DNA of 64,000 bases from assembly GCA_026545765.1 (NCBI GenBank), contig CM048844.1:806001-870000 (forward strand), written 5' to 3'. Of this stretch, positions 31,533-43,163 are shown piece by piece (position 1 is the stretch's first letter; every line of letters starts with the position of its first letter). This stretch comes from Plantago major (Eukaryota > Streptophyta > Magnoliopsida > Lamiales > Plantaginaceae). A program made the position numbers and the translations under genes. Under the pieces are notes generated by a model. That model searched no databases and was not told the origin of the DNA. It was given only the letters and a program-made list of their open reading frames with translations.

Positions 31533-34500
31533 TTACTCTCTCCGTCGTTCGGACGAACCAGGCTGAGATCGAGAGGAGCCTCCGACATCCCTCTCCGGAG
31601 GTGCTTGACTCTGTTCTCTGGCTTCCTGGGCCAACCTCCTTTCTCTCCGAGCTTGGACCTCCTTCAGAAAGGCAGGACATTCCTGCATCAAGTCCAAATC
31701 CCGATCAAAACCGCGAACAGGCCCGGGCAGGGTCAACCAGTCTCGGTTATACTCCAAGTGATCCTCCAAAGGAACGAAGACACTAGACATCAGCACCCGA
31801 GGTACGAACTGTGGGAGATACGGACCGCCATGGTTATACTTTTTACCCTCCATCTCATCGCAAGCCAGCTCCACAAACTCGCATTGGAGCAAGTCTTCAT
31901 CCGAGACGCCCTCTGGAGCGAAGTCCGAACCATCGCCCTCTTCGAAAGTAAACACTCCCTCAGCCTCCAAGTCACAGTCGCTCGGAATCCAACCTTTCCT
32001 CCGGCACTGGCCCACAGCCGCATCGAATCCATCCTACCGAGCCTCGTCATACTTGGACTCGAGCAAGAACTTGCAGGAATCCGAGCCCAAGAAATCTTGG
32101 ACAACCCTTGTCCGAACCCCTAGCAGCTCACTTAGCATCAAATCCTTGAACGTCAGGGAGACGCCAACGAACTCATCCATGCTGTCTTGATGAACTTTCA
32201 AGTCAGTCTCCAGTGATAGGATGGCACTCTTCATTTTGGCCGTCTCCGACTCGACCTCCTTCTTGGCAGCTAGGGCCTTCTTCAGACGTTCGGACGTACT
32301 GTTTAACCGAGACGTCTCAATCGCCCGTGCGGCCTCAGCCTTAGCCAGATCCTCCTCTAGTGTGGCCCTCCGACCCGCCACCAAGGAGCACGCTTGAACG
32401 ACAGCAGCAAGCTAAAGGCAACCGACATTAGAGAAGTTAGTTACCTCCGAACCACAGAAAGATTGATACAACACAATCAAAAATTTAACAAACTCACCTT
32501 GCGCTGAGTAGCGGTCAACTCTGCGATCCGCTCCAGTTCCGAGACCGTAACCAGTCGAGCAATTTCAGCATCCAACTCCAGCTCGGGTGCGTCACGCATC
32601 TTCCCCTTGCCCTTCTTGGCTGGAGGGATCGGACCTTCGGACGAACGCTTTTGCCCGGCTGCAGCGCTCGAGCCACTGGCAGGGGGATCACGGGACACAG
32701 ATCTCGAAGGCCTCTTTGAGCCCTCCGAACCAGCTACCTTACCCTTGTCCGGCGTAGGTATCGTTTGGGCTTCCTCGCCCGCAGCGGCCCTCCGAGTCTC
32801 CTCCACTCGAAAAGTAGCAGCGTTCCTAGGCTCTTCCATCGGAAGCACGATGGAGGTTTTGATGATTTGGGTCCGAGAACCCTCTTCCATCTCTCTTTGT
32901 TGGGCAGCATTTTGCTTTCGCTTCAGCTCGCGCATGGTTGACATCGTGTACTCGAACCAAAAAGCTGCACATCCGAATGACAGTAAGATGCAAGTTACAC
33001 AAGAATTTACAATTTATAACTACAAACTAGACAAGTAAGCAACCAACTCGGACAACCGACCCCGTGCTAAAGAAGAGGACACTTACTTAAGTCCTCCATG
33101 TTATCGCAAAAACTTGGCTCTGATAAACCGGCCAAGTACGGAAGAGGTTGACATATTAATCCTCGGAAGAAGTACTTCTCCGGATCTTGATTCCAATGAA
33201 GAGCTTGCATCCACAAAGGGACGTTCCGAGCCGGTGGCTTCCAGTCCGGCAGCTTGCCTCGGAAGAACTTCTTCTCAAATTGCCATCTCGGCCTATCCGC
33301 TTCGGATTGCCCTTGTTTCAGGGCTGGCCGGACGAAAAAATACCTCTTCCACCAATGGATCCCCAACGAAGAGAGGGGGTCGACAAAAAACGTGTATGCT
33401 TGACGACATACGAACGTATAAAACAATGTGTTCCTATTACTTACACTAATATTAAACAATTTTCGAAAATTATCAAAAGTGACCGGGATGCCCTTATATC
33501 TACACAAGACCCCGAAGCACATCAGGTTTCCGAGTGAATTGGGGATTATCTTATGCGGACTTAATCCCATGCTGCTCAAGATCTCCATTCTCGGACGATA
33601 CGGGCAGCCGCCACCCACAATGAAGGCTTATCTCATGAACACACATGTATCCCGGAGGGGGATTGTAGAACGCATGCGACTCGTCCAGGATAAGGATCTC
33701 CACACACTCCGGGATCTCATACTTCCTTCGGAGCTCGTCCACCTCTTCGGCCTAAATGATCGAAGGACAGGTGGGCAACCTACCTTCCTCATTCAATTCG
33801 CCCTCCGGATCAGGGTGAGTAACTTCATCCCTTGACCGGGGAAACTTCACTTGGAACACGTCCTCGTCCCTCCTCAGTCCCTCTGGTAGTTCCTCCTTGG
33901 TCATCCGGTGGCTTGGACCTGCTTGACCAATAGATGCCCTCCGAAAAACATGAGCAGACAACACTGCTTCCTCTTCCTCTCCTTCGGACCCAGCATCTTC
34001 GGCCCGAATATCTTCCTATGCCCCATCTTCCTCGGACGAAGAAGCCAACTCTACGACCGTCCGAAGGGGCACAGCTACTTGCACCTGATCCTCTTCACCT
34101 TCTTTGAACGTGCCTAACTCAGGAGGTGCTTCCGATGTATCGTGCACTTCCTCGATGTTCGGCTCCTGTAGATCCGGAATGAACGGAACTCAATTAGGGT
34201 TACTCCTAAAATTGTAACCTAGGTTGCGAATTAGGGATCGGATCTCTACCGGAAGTTCAGATTCCTTCCCAGCACGACCTGGACGGTGAGCTCCTATAAT
34301 CCGCGAACTTGTTTCTTGAACCGCACCAATACCTTGCACATTAGATACTCGCAGGTAATCCTGACGCTTCGGAGACCCAGAACCCGGAACAACTAACCGA
34401 AGTAAGGAACTTACCTCGGGCTCTTCCTGGCTCGGACGAGGTGATTGTTCCAGCTCTATTACCTCGTCGTCATCAACAATCTCAATCTCCTCGGAGCTGT

Positions 34501-34570
34501 CGGATAGAGACGACGCTTCGAAGACATATCCCTCAGCCTCGGATCGGTTCTGACTATCACTCTCGGACAT
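31533..34570 (-). pseudogene. Element B antisense gene, three exons
   Basis: Same architecture as in C. Exon 1 is 34570-33087 (MSESDSQNRSEAEG start), intron 33086-32965 (122 bp, GTAAGT to TGCAG, phase 1), exon 2 32964-32498, intron 32497-32412 (86 bp, GTGAGT to TTTAG, phase 0), exon 3 32411-31533. Both donors fit the plant consensus. Exon 1 is cut by shifts and stops (around 34190, 33965-33742 and 33618-33551); exon 3 has a TAG near 32035-32037. Where C has stops in exons 1 and 3, B has sense codons (CAA and TGC), so each copy supports the frame broken in the other. Confidence 0.78.
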
Positions 34571-35003
34571 CCTAGGGAAAGGAGAAAGCAATTTCGTAAG
34601 CTTTAAGATGGCAGTTCGAGAGGCCGTTTACGTATATTAAAATTTTCAAACTCACGGACAAAACAACGATTCTACCGGACGAAGTTAGTTCGGAGTCAGT
34701 AAGATGGTCATTCGGTGTTAGTCACCATAGCCGACAAATTGGCTATTACTAACTAGCCTACACATCATAAGCATGCATCCGAACAATTTGAAGGCGAAAG
34801 ATAACATAGGATATTGAATCACGAAACGAGAAAAGTAAAATTACTTGAATTCGGATGATTGGATGGAAGGAACTTGACCTCGTACGGAACCACGCGCTTC
34901 GAACCACTTGTTGCTTGCTTCGGTCTGCTGGCAATTGCTTCGGATGCACTCAAAACGCAAAAATCCTCTCTCTAGAAGTGAGGAAGTGAAAACGTCCAAC
35001 CCC

Positions 35004-35011
35004 TATTTATA
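35004..35011 (-). promoter_or_regulatory. TATA box of the antisense gene (element B)
   Basis: CTCTATAAATAGGGG on the minus strand, in the same context as 25785-25792 of element C (followed on the plus strand by GAGGGTCATAT). Confidence 0.68.
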
Positions 35012-35638
35012 GAGGGTCATATCTGGAAATCCAACCGTCGCGATTTTTCGGAGTTAAATCTCAATCGTAGATCATAGATCATCCAACGGCTTAGTACAAC
35101 TATACCAAGTGAAATGACGAATTGGTACAAAAAACTTACCCCGCGGTAAGGTGCATACAACAACTTTCCCACTTTCGGGTGGACGACAACACTTGGGTCT
35201 CGGATGATTCTCTCATCGGAAAATCACTTGCCCACATGTGGAACCTCGCCCACTCGGGCGATTATCCTTCGGACCCCCTCTTAACAACAGAGTTTGGTTC
35301 GGATGGGGTGATCACCTACGGTTTAACCCGTACCTTATCAAAGGTACGTTACCGATGTCCGGGGCCTACACTTGGTCTCGCTTACAAATACCCTTTTTTC
35401 TTTCTCAAACTTTGTTGCACTCCAGACCATGTCCCTCGTACAGCAACAAAGATGAAAAAGACAAAAGGGGGGGGGGGGGGGGCGAGACTAAGTTAACGGC
35501 CACAGGAAGCACGGATTACACCTTTTTTCTGCTTAAAGAGGCGGATCGGACTAAAGAACGGATCCTTCCTCAACAGTCTCCCAACCAATAGTTCCACAAC
35601 TATCTTCTAACTAAGATACTTGGAAACTAGGGGGCATA

Positions 35639-36602
35639 TGTTGATACGAAAATATGTCCAATCCGTCATAGGAGCCCTTGGAACGAATTCTACGGCGTCC
35701 TAAGTCATCTAATGGATCCGAGACACATTAGCCCGAACCAAGGGTCCGATCCGGGCAGACCAACCATGGTCCGACCCACCTTAGAAGAGAGGAACAAAAG
35801 ATCTAAAGCCTACTAGGTCAGACCCAGGAGTCTCAGGTCCGACCCACCTGGGTCCGAGCCTCTCTGGAAAAGAAGACACAGTGCTTGAACAGTACGGTCT
35901 CCGACCTACGGCCTCCGACCTACGGCCTCCGATACGGATGTACACTTGGATCCAGTATGACAATCTCACAATCAACCAAGCAGACAGGCACCAGAGAGTA
36001 GGGGATCCGAACCTTGAGGTCCGAATCGGAAGAGTTGGGCAGGCTTAGAAGGGCTTCCTCATCTGACAACCCAATACGGTCCGGACCATGCGTCCGGACC
36101 AACCTCTTCGAACCTCGGATCTCGGCAGACTATGTCACACCCTCCAAAACTCTTCCAATAATGACTAAACTACCCCTAGAAGCCCAAAATGGCATGGGCT
36201 AAGTATCATTATTGGGCTATGGGCCTAAAACATGACTTGGTGGCACAACCGGAGCCTTAAACTTGGCACGATCCTAGGGAAGCCTTCCACTTTGAAGAAA
36301 GCCTATAAATAGGGCACACATCCCCATACAAGAGGTAAGTCATCTTACGAACCTAATCCCAAGTATTATATAGAGTAGATCTTCAATCACTCTTGAGTAA
36401 AGTCTCTAACCGGTTTGACACTTAGCAAACCGGGTCCTAACTCCCCCCCCCCCCCCACTCAAGTCACTTGTGCAGATTCTTACCAAGTTCAGGGTTGCTG
36501 GTTCTTACGCATTGGTTCTTACGCTATACGAAGTTTCTTATCTTGGCCCTTACCCGTGAAGTTAAGTAATCTCTAAGTAGTTGGGGGATTCTACCCTCAA
36601 CA
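35639..36602 (+). repeat. Element B 3' LTR
   Basis: 964 bp, from TGTTGATACG to CCCTCAACA. It is related to C's LTRs but clearly diverged; its last 230 bp match the 5' LTR remnant at 8671-8899. It has TATAAATA at 36304-36311, the hairpin at 36410-36433 and a C run at 36443-36456. The right flank starts CTATT; the matching left copy is off window. Confidence 0.92.
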
Positions 36603-38600
36603 CTATTAATCGCTTGGACCTAGCCAAAGATATAATAGACTTCACCTAAGTTTTCATTGAAAATAACCAATCTTTTGTGGATCGTAACATTGGAATGTCG
36701 TTTCCCATGTTTAATATGTCTTCAACATGATTAATATGTCTTCAACATAAATAACCATGAAAACAATTCCAGTGCCGTTGCGTTTGATATAAACGCATGG
36801 ATCTTTCGCGCATATTATGTAGTCAAACAATTTGACCGTTTCATCAAAGCGAATGTTCTAACTCCTTAAGGCTTGCTTTAATCGATAATTGGATCTCTTT
36901 AGCTTGCAAACTAATTTGGGATTTGCTTTGGATGTAAAACCTTTAGGTTGTATCAAATACACCTCTTCCTCGAGATTTCCATTAAAGAAAACAGTTTTCA
37001 CATCCATTCGCCAAATCTCATAATCGTAGTATGCAGCTACAGAAAGTAAAATTCGAATAGACTTAAGCTTGGCTATTGGTGAGAAGGTTTCGTCACATTG
37101 ATACTATATCGTTGACTATTACCCTTTCCACTAGCTTAGCTTTGTACGTTTATATGTTGCCTTCGGCATCGGTTTTCCTCTTGTAAACTCATGCGCAACC
37201 AATGGGTCTAACCCCTTTTGGTGCACTAACCAAGTACTATACTTAGTTTACATACATTGAGTCTATTTCAGATTTTATGGCATCTTGCCACCTCATTGAA
37301 TCAATGTCTAGCATTGCTTCCTTGTAAGTCTTAGGGTCGTCTATGTGAGATAAGCCCATATCAAATATCTACTCTCAAAGAGTAACTTATCTTATCTGGA
37401 GCTATTCCCTTTAACCCTTTAGATTATAGGAGTACGGTCTTGTTTGATTGTACTGGCCGTTTATTCTGATTGTGAGAAAGTTCAACTCGTTCGGTCGATC
37501 GAACAGTTATGAATGGATTAGGAACAATTGCGATAACTGATTCCTGTATTGTGGGTGCTTAAGGAGCCGGTTGAATCGTTCCCGTCGATTTATTCGGTTG
37601 AATCGTTCCCATCGGTTCAATCTTAGTCGATCCTTTAGGAGTATTTTGGGATTTCTAAAATCTCCCAAAATGGTCCCACTGGCTGGCAGATATCTTCCCA
37701 GAGACATGCTCGAGCCATAGGATCCTCCTTGAGCTCTCACTAAATTATTGTCATCTCCAATTGACAAATCATCCATCTCAGTGTTATTTTCTTTTTCTTG
37801 GATTTCCTCAAGTTCTATCTCATTTCCACAATGGTGCTTAAAAACATAATCGTCTTCCAGAAAGGCAACCTATCTGGAAACGATGATATTATGCTCTTCA
37901 AGCAGATAGAAGTAGTAAACCTTGGTTTCCTTAGGATATCCAATAAAATAACACTTCTCACTTTTAGGTTCCAATTTCATGCGAGCATTCCTTTCACATA
38001 TGTTTCATAACCCCAGGTATGCATGTGTGATAGATTTGACATCTTGCCATACCATAACGCATATGGTGTTTGATCGACTAATTTGGATGAAACCTTATTC
38101 AGAATATAGATTGAGTCTAGCAACGCGTATCCCCATTTCAAGACTTGAAGAGTCGTGAAATTCATCATGGATCTTACCATGTCCAACAAGGTTCGACTGA
38201 ATTCCACTAAGCTTTAAGTAATCAAGAAACTCCCTACTCAAGTATTATCCTTCTCGATCTAATCGAAGAGTTCTAATACTTCTTTCAAGTTGTTTTTTCT
38301 ACTTCAACTCTATACTCTTTGAATTCTCTCAAAAGCTTCGGATTTGTGTTTCATAAGATACACACACCCAAACCCTGGAGTAATCATTAGTAGAGTCATG
38401 AAGTAAGAATATCCACCCTTGGCTTGAGTTTAGAAGGTTCACATATATCAAATTGAACCAACTCAAGTATTCACAGTTTCCATATGATTCGAAACCAAAT
38501 GGTGCAAAATAGTCTAACTTCTTTAGCCTTGCAATTTTTGTTTCATTGATATGACCAAGTCTACAATGTTACAAGTGGGTGTTGATTCTTGGATTACTAA
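36603..38600 (-). pseudogene. Element G integrase and RT remnants
   Basis: On the minus strand, near 38580-38540 the integrase zinc-finger region reads CRLGHINETKIARL. The core end is at 38207-37977 (LLDMVRSMMNFTTLQ, then YALLDSIYILNKV). RT blocks are near 37030-36960 (RMDVKTVFFNGNLEEEVYL), 36930-36870 (VCKLKRSNYRLKQALRS) and finally GEVYYIFG just before 36603. The YVDD box is not readable. Too decayed for a continuous model. Confidence 0.75.
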
Positions 38601-39330
38601 GTTTTGGTTGTTTGTTCTGTATAGGAAATAAACTATGTCTACATCCAAGAAAATATAAACCATTCATTGTCTAACATCAGAATGGAAATAATATCTCTCG
38701 TAATCAAAGGAACAAAATAACAATTATTTAGTTCCAAAACAAAACCCAAGGTTAATTCGAGTTTTGAGTAGACATATTTATCTCCAAGAAAAACACACCA
38801 TGTTTGGAGCCAGGCGTACCATGCGTCAGAACTCCATCAGCTTTTGCCTTCGAGCAATCTCTCTTCCAGTGTCTTTTCTACTTGTAGAAAAGACATATCT
38901 CCCTTTCCATGTTCACTACCAGCTTCTTGCGAGCTCCATTCTTATGCTTAAAAACGGTATCCTTAGGTCCAACCAGCAAACATGTTTTAAACACGTGTCT
39001 CCAAGACAACTGAAACACGTGTCTCCAAGACAACTCCAGTAGTTGCGAGTTTCTCAATGAATCCAATCATCTTTAGAACGTGATCAGATACATTCCCTAG
39101 TCATTGCTGCTAGCATAATGCACTATGCATTAGCTGCTTCATCCTTGTGCTTTTAATGACCCTCTTGGTCAAAGCAACAAGTTCAGCTAGAGCAATGGGA
39201 GGAGTGGGGATTGGTTTGTCCAAGACATACTCAATACATTCTTGCCTTAGTACCAAACAAATGTTACGGATCCAATCCACAAAGTTTGGACCAATAAGAG
39301 TGCATATCTCCAAGATAATGCTAAGCAATA
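38601..39330 (-). pseudogene. Element G gag and protease remnants
   Basis: 39330-39110 encodes a copia Gag start (IGPNFVDWIRN, then ECIEYVLDKPIPTPP). A degenerate zinc knuckle (KRHWKRDCSK) is near 38890-38850. A protease-like stretch follows near 38790-38700. A 24-bp tandem duplication at 38989-39036 lies in the Gag part. Confidence 0.65.
38989..39036. repeat. 24-bp direct tandem duplication in element G gag
   Basis: Two copies of AAACACGTGTCTCCAAGACA plus ACT, starting at 38989 and 39013. The length is a multiple of three, so it would add eight residues without shifting the frame. Confidence 0.85.
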
Positions 39331-39777
39331 AAATCGACCATTTGTTTAATCTAGAGAAGTATATATATAAAACTGAAATTAAAATTCTAAATTTAATTTC
39401 TATGATCACAATCAATGACTAAATAAGTTGGTTTTTAATCTTATTTAGTTCTCACTATTTTAACATACTCTTGACCCCAGTAGAGAGTACAAACTATTAT
39501 CTGACAATAGTTGTAGAGAGCCAAGAGCCATGCTTGCCCTATTATATCCCCTAGTATGGCTGATCAATATAATAGTCAAACAGGTAGGTCTCCAAACCAA
39601 TTGTACAATACGACTCTTGGTTGATCAAAACAATTTTGATCGACGTCCTCAAGTTATGCCTGACGCTATGGCGACTCGAAATAATCCAAGTAAGTCATAA
39701 CCATCACGCGACACCACTATGGCCCTATGGAAGCACTTTCTTACGACAATCAGAGTAAGCACTATGGTGCATATTAC

Positions 39778-40762
39778 TGTTAATACAAAAATATGTCCAA
39801 TCCGCCCTAGCCGGCCTAAGACGAATTAAGGTGCTTCATAGGACTCTGGTTACGACTTTAGGATCCACTTCCGGGACCTACCCGGACCTCCGGAGGGTGC
39901 CAAAACCAAAAGTGTCAGGGAAATTAAAATAAGACTATTGGTGTCGGGCGGAACATGGCCCCATAAGGTGGGGGCGGAACCCCTTGCTCAGAAATAGGCA
40001 GAGAGGCTACTTCCGCCTCCTACATCTTTGGTGGAGTTTCGGGCCCACTTCTCCCATGCCATCTTGGTTGCACTTCTCCTGCTCACAGTCTGATGTCATA
40101 ATCCTTAGTGTCGGGGCGGAACCCTACATATCCAGAGGGGGCGGACCGTCATATCCACCTCTTACAAGTTCTGGGCCGTCATACCCGGAACTTCATAGTG
40201 CAAGTACTCCTCCAAGACCAAGCCTTACATACAGGGCCGGAACTCTCATCCGTAACCTCATATGAAGGTATCCAGAAGGATGACATGGGTGGGAAAGTGC
40301 TACTGGAAACTAGTAAATTCTACTAGCTTCTAGAAGAATCTAGCCTAAGGAAAAGTCACATTTGCCCTCATAGGCCCAACAGTGACAGGTGACCCAGGCC
40401 CATGGGCCTACCTACCCATGTCAGGAGAAGATCTGGAGCGTACACTTGTCATCCTCCTATTCATGGACCCAAACCTATAAATAGGTGCAAATTCCTAAGT
40501 CAAGGTAATCATTATTAATCATTCTCACTCACACACACTTATTATTTACCTAGAAGGTCTTTAGCCTCTAGCAAGTAAAGTCTATAGCTGGTTTGACCCA
40601 CAAGGTCAAACCAGTCATATCTCACTAACACCCCCTCTTCTCGTAAGCTTTCAGGTACAAGAAGTGGTCCAAGAAGTCTACCCAAGCATGGAGGATTGAA
40701 CTTAGAAGATTTTAGTGACCTAATTAACGCACTAAGAGGAACTACTAAATATCACCCCGACA
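39778..40762 (+). repeat. Solo LTR related to the Tat LTRs, with ATTAC duplication
   Basis: It begins TGTTAATACAAAAATATGTCC, akin to the B/C LTR start, and ends CCCCGACA (985 bp). ATTAC is present on both sides (39773-39777 and 40763-40767), a perfect 5-bp target duplication. It carries TATAAATA at 40476-40483 and the hairpin at 40588-40614. No internal sequence remains, so this is a solo LTR left by LTR-LTR recombination, inserted in the leader of element G. It belongs to a more distant relative of B and C, with a short C run instead of the long poly-C. Confidence 0.9.
40588..40614 (+). promoter_or_regulatory. Conserved LTR hairpin (solo LTR copy, covarying)
   Basis: CTGGTTTGACC and GGTCAAACCAG form an 11-bp stem around 5 nt. 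At the second stem pair B and C have C-G and this LTR has T-A. The stem is longer than in B and C, and both strands changed together. Confidence 0.72.
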
Positions 40763-40913
40763 ATTACCCCAAAATTAGTAAGTCCATATATCTCCCAATT
40801 ATGATGGATGATGTCGTGTCGTGCGATCTAATCGAGACTTATATTTGGTTGGGGAACCTTTAAGTGAGGTATTTAATCGCTTGACCAATATCCCTAGCAT
40901 GCATCACATAAGG

Positions 40914-41130
40914 GCGCCGCCTACCCAAGATCATGCAATAAGGTCCAACAAATAATGAGCGCCGCCTACTCATACATATTATGCGGACCGATAAATATTG
41001 AGCGCCGCCTACTCAACATACAATTGCGGACTAGCAAGTAATCGGCACCGCCTACCCATGCATATAAACACGGACCGACACATAATGGGCGCCGCCTACC
41101 CACATATAAATGCGGTCGGACAGAAAGTAA
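40914..41130. repeat. 43-45-bp tandem repeat, five copies
   Basis: Units start at 40914, 40959, 41002, 41045 and 41089, each with GCGCCGCCTACCCA or a close variant, then a CATATAA-like part and GCGGACCGACAAATAATG. It lies in the leader of element G. Copies differ at several positions. Confidence 0.88.
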
Positions 41131-41608
41131 AGCATGCAATTGTTCAAGTAGACACATAAAGCATGTGATACATCATATAAAGCAAATAATAGCTATTGTG
41201 GATTAGTATCAATAAATCCAATTTATTGAGGTTACATGTTTTCAAATATTTCCACAAACTCTCTTCATATGTCTTAGACTGGTTTTAAATTCCAATTCCA
41301 CAAAGCTTGAATCCTCCATAAAGGTGACTCAAGCTCCAAAGCCCTTTACATTTAAAAACGGTCTTTATTTCCAAAATTAGACAAATAGAAAATTAGGAAA
41401 TTATTTAAGAAAAATCACAGAACCATAAAATTTGGGAAAATTTAAATTCGGGGCCAAAACGCCATATCTGGTGGCGCAGCAAGCCCAGGCAGCGCCTAGG
41501 CGCCAGACGCGTCAAGGCACGCCACAATGGCACTGGCGGGCGCCAGTGCCCAGTGGAGGCGGCCGCCGCCGCATGGGGCCCAACCCCCAATTTTTTTTAT
41601 AAAAATAA

Positions 41609-41611
<3 letters not shown>

Positions 41612-41667
<56 letters not shown>
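41612..41667. repeat. AT dinucleotide microsatellite
   Basis: About 28 uninterrupted AT units in the leader of element G. Confidence 0.95.
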
Positions 41668-41668
<1 letters not shown>

Positions 41669-41767
41669 CATAAAAAATTGGCTCTTTGATCCAATCAAGA
41701 ACCCTAATTTAACAGATATTAATCCACAATAACATGCATATTTGAATATAGTCATTGAATCAGCCTA

Positions 41768-41779
41768 GCTCTGATACCA
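41768..41779 (-). other. Primer-binding site of element G (initiator Met tRNA)
   Basis: The minus strand reads TGGTATCAGAGC followed by TAGGC, the usual copia primer site. The LTR boundary lies a few bases to the right. Confidence 0.85.
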
Positions 41780-41782
41780 CCG

Positions 41783-42540
41783 TTAGTAATTATAGCAAGA
41801 ATTAGCCTCTAAGGCTGAGCAGCGAAAGTTTAAAATTTTGGTTTCTTGCTAATCTGATTCATGATTATATTACGTGTATTGAATACATGGGAAGAAGATG
41901 CTTACGTAGCTTCCAATAGGAAGTAAGGATCACTGGATATGCTTGTTCGATTTTCTTTCTGGCAGAATCTTCGATCGGTTTATTCATCTTCTTCGATTCG
42001 TTCTCCAAGAACGATTTAATTCTTCCAAAGAATTGGGACTGAACTTGGAACAATTCTAAGCTGCCTACGTACCTCCAAGAGGATCAAGCTCTACGTAGTT
42101 CGATTCGTCGGTGATTAATCTCCATGGACTCTACAATGTCCATCGTCTAAAACTGCAATAAGTAAAAGACAATCTCAAAGAACAATTGTAATTGAGAAAT
42201 AAATATGGAGAAAGAATATATAAGAAAGAAGAAAGAAGACAACAAAAACGAATCCTTCTTGGACAGACATGGGCGGCCGATTCATCATAAAATTATTGTA
42301 TGAATTAATTTAGTTAAGTCTCTATTTATACATTAGGAATCTCTAAGAAGCTGTGATAGAATAGGAGACTTATTCCTAAATTAAATCAAACTTGGAGAGA
42401 AAAAGGAAAACAGACGAGATTTTCTAGGCCAAAGCCTATGCCAGCCTCTAGGCCACCAATAGGAGAGTCAAACTTGTACATATTTTACAATTTACAATTA
42501 GCTTCATAATTTACATTAATTATCACATACTACTACAATT
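41783..42540 (-). repeat. Probable 5' LTR of element G
   Basis: It extends right from the primer site to about 42540, where the minus strand begins TGTAGTAGTATGTG. TATAAATA lies at 42330-42323. The outer boundary is uncertain because a related sequence at 48659-48824 remains similar for about 50 bp beyond this point. Confidence 0.6.
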
Positions 42541-42582
42541 CCCAAGCTTTTTTCCTGATCTAATTTATAACGGAAAAAAGGT
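42419..42582 (-). repeat. Left arm of an inverted repeat
   Basis: This 164-bp stretch, ending CGGAAAAAAGGT, is the reverse complement of 48659-48824 with roughly ten differences. It overlaps the outer end of the presumed LTR of element G. Confidence 0.82.
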
Positions 42583-42588
42583 ATATTT

Positions 42589-42657
42589 CCACGCTTCAAT
42601 ATTGCCGGAGAGTTGCCAGCTTACATTGGACAAATGAGTAGCTTGAAAATCCTATGA
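42589..42657 (+). pseudogene. LRR-like gene fragment
   Basis: The plus frame reads NIAGELPAYIGQMSSLKIL then a stop. The spacing of N, I, G, LP, IG and L fits a plant extracellular leucine-rich repeat (N-x-I-x-G-x-LP). Only one repeat is visible, so the assignment is tentative. It lies between the left inverted arm and element F. Confidence 0.4.
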
Positions 42658-42756
42658 GTCCTTCATTCATCAAACAATATAAATATTCAAAAGGATCATT
42701 TGGAAACTGCCTTTGAAGTTCATATGAACAACTACCGGCTTAACTGTACAGAAAGC

Positions 42757-42955
42757 TCTCAAGGACATAAATCAAGATCAAGAGTTGTAAATATAGAAAG
42801 TTAGTTACATTACAGTTATATTAGTTCAGTTAGTTAGGAAGCTTTCTTTTCTTTATAAATACATACTTTTTCTCTGTAAACTTTACTTCTGTTTTTCATG
42901 AGTTTATACTCACAATCAATATACATACTATTCAGTGATTTCCAGTTTATTCACA
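42757..42955 (+). repeat. Element F 5' LTR
   Basis: It starts TCTCAAGGACATAAATC and ends TTTATTCACA. TATAAATA is at 42854-42861. The first base pair is TC rather than the usual TG. Confidence 0.92.
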
Positions 42956-43163
42956 TGGTATCAGTTGAAATTTTCGATTGATATTCATTCATTTTCTTCC
43001 GCTTTCACACTCTGTTTCTTTTCGTGTTTTTTGATCGATTTCATCAATTGGATACGTTTTTCGTTCAATTGATCCTCTTTTTTTTTTGATCGATTCAGTT
43101 TCTTTTTCATTCAATTGAGCCTCGAATCGGTGTTTCATAACCGTTTTCTTCAACAAATCGTCA

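Larger units (their letters stand above)
8671..36602 (+). mobile_element. Element B: Tat-lineage Ty3/gypsy element, interrupted by A and C
   Basis: Own sequence is 8671-11906 and 27336-36602. Order: LTR remnant, binding site, gag, protease, RT, RNase H, archaeal-type RNase H, integrase, antisense gene, 3' LTR. The RT-RNase H-second RNase H-integrase order identifies the Tat lineage. The left LTR remnant and the 3' LTR match closely through their last 230 bp. Element A entered the 5' LTR and element C entered pol after the sequence GATACTCCG. The frames carry many stops and shifts, and the integrase C-terminus plus following sequence is deleted at about 30295. B's right flank is RT sequence of element G. 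Confidence 0.9.
36603..42540 (-). mobile_element. Element G: old Ty1/copia element, interrupted by B and a solo LTR
   Basis: Minus-strand order: LTR (about 42540-41783), primer-binding site (41779-41768), long leader, gag, protease, integrase, RT. The RT is cut at 36603 by the insertion of B, so its remainder, RNase H and 3' LTR should lie left of the window. The coding part is a string of short frames with many stops. The leader is about 1.45 kb after removing the solo LTR at 39778-40762, long for a copia element, and contains a tandem array and a GC-rich stretch. Confidence 0.78.

Noticed and set aside
40914..41130. CRISPR-like array
   Set aside because: The repeats are head-to-tail units of 43-45 bp with no unique spacers, in a plant retrotransposon leader.
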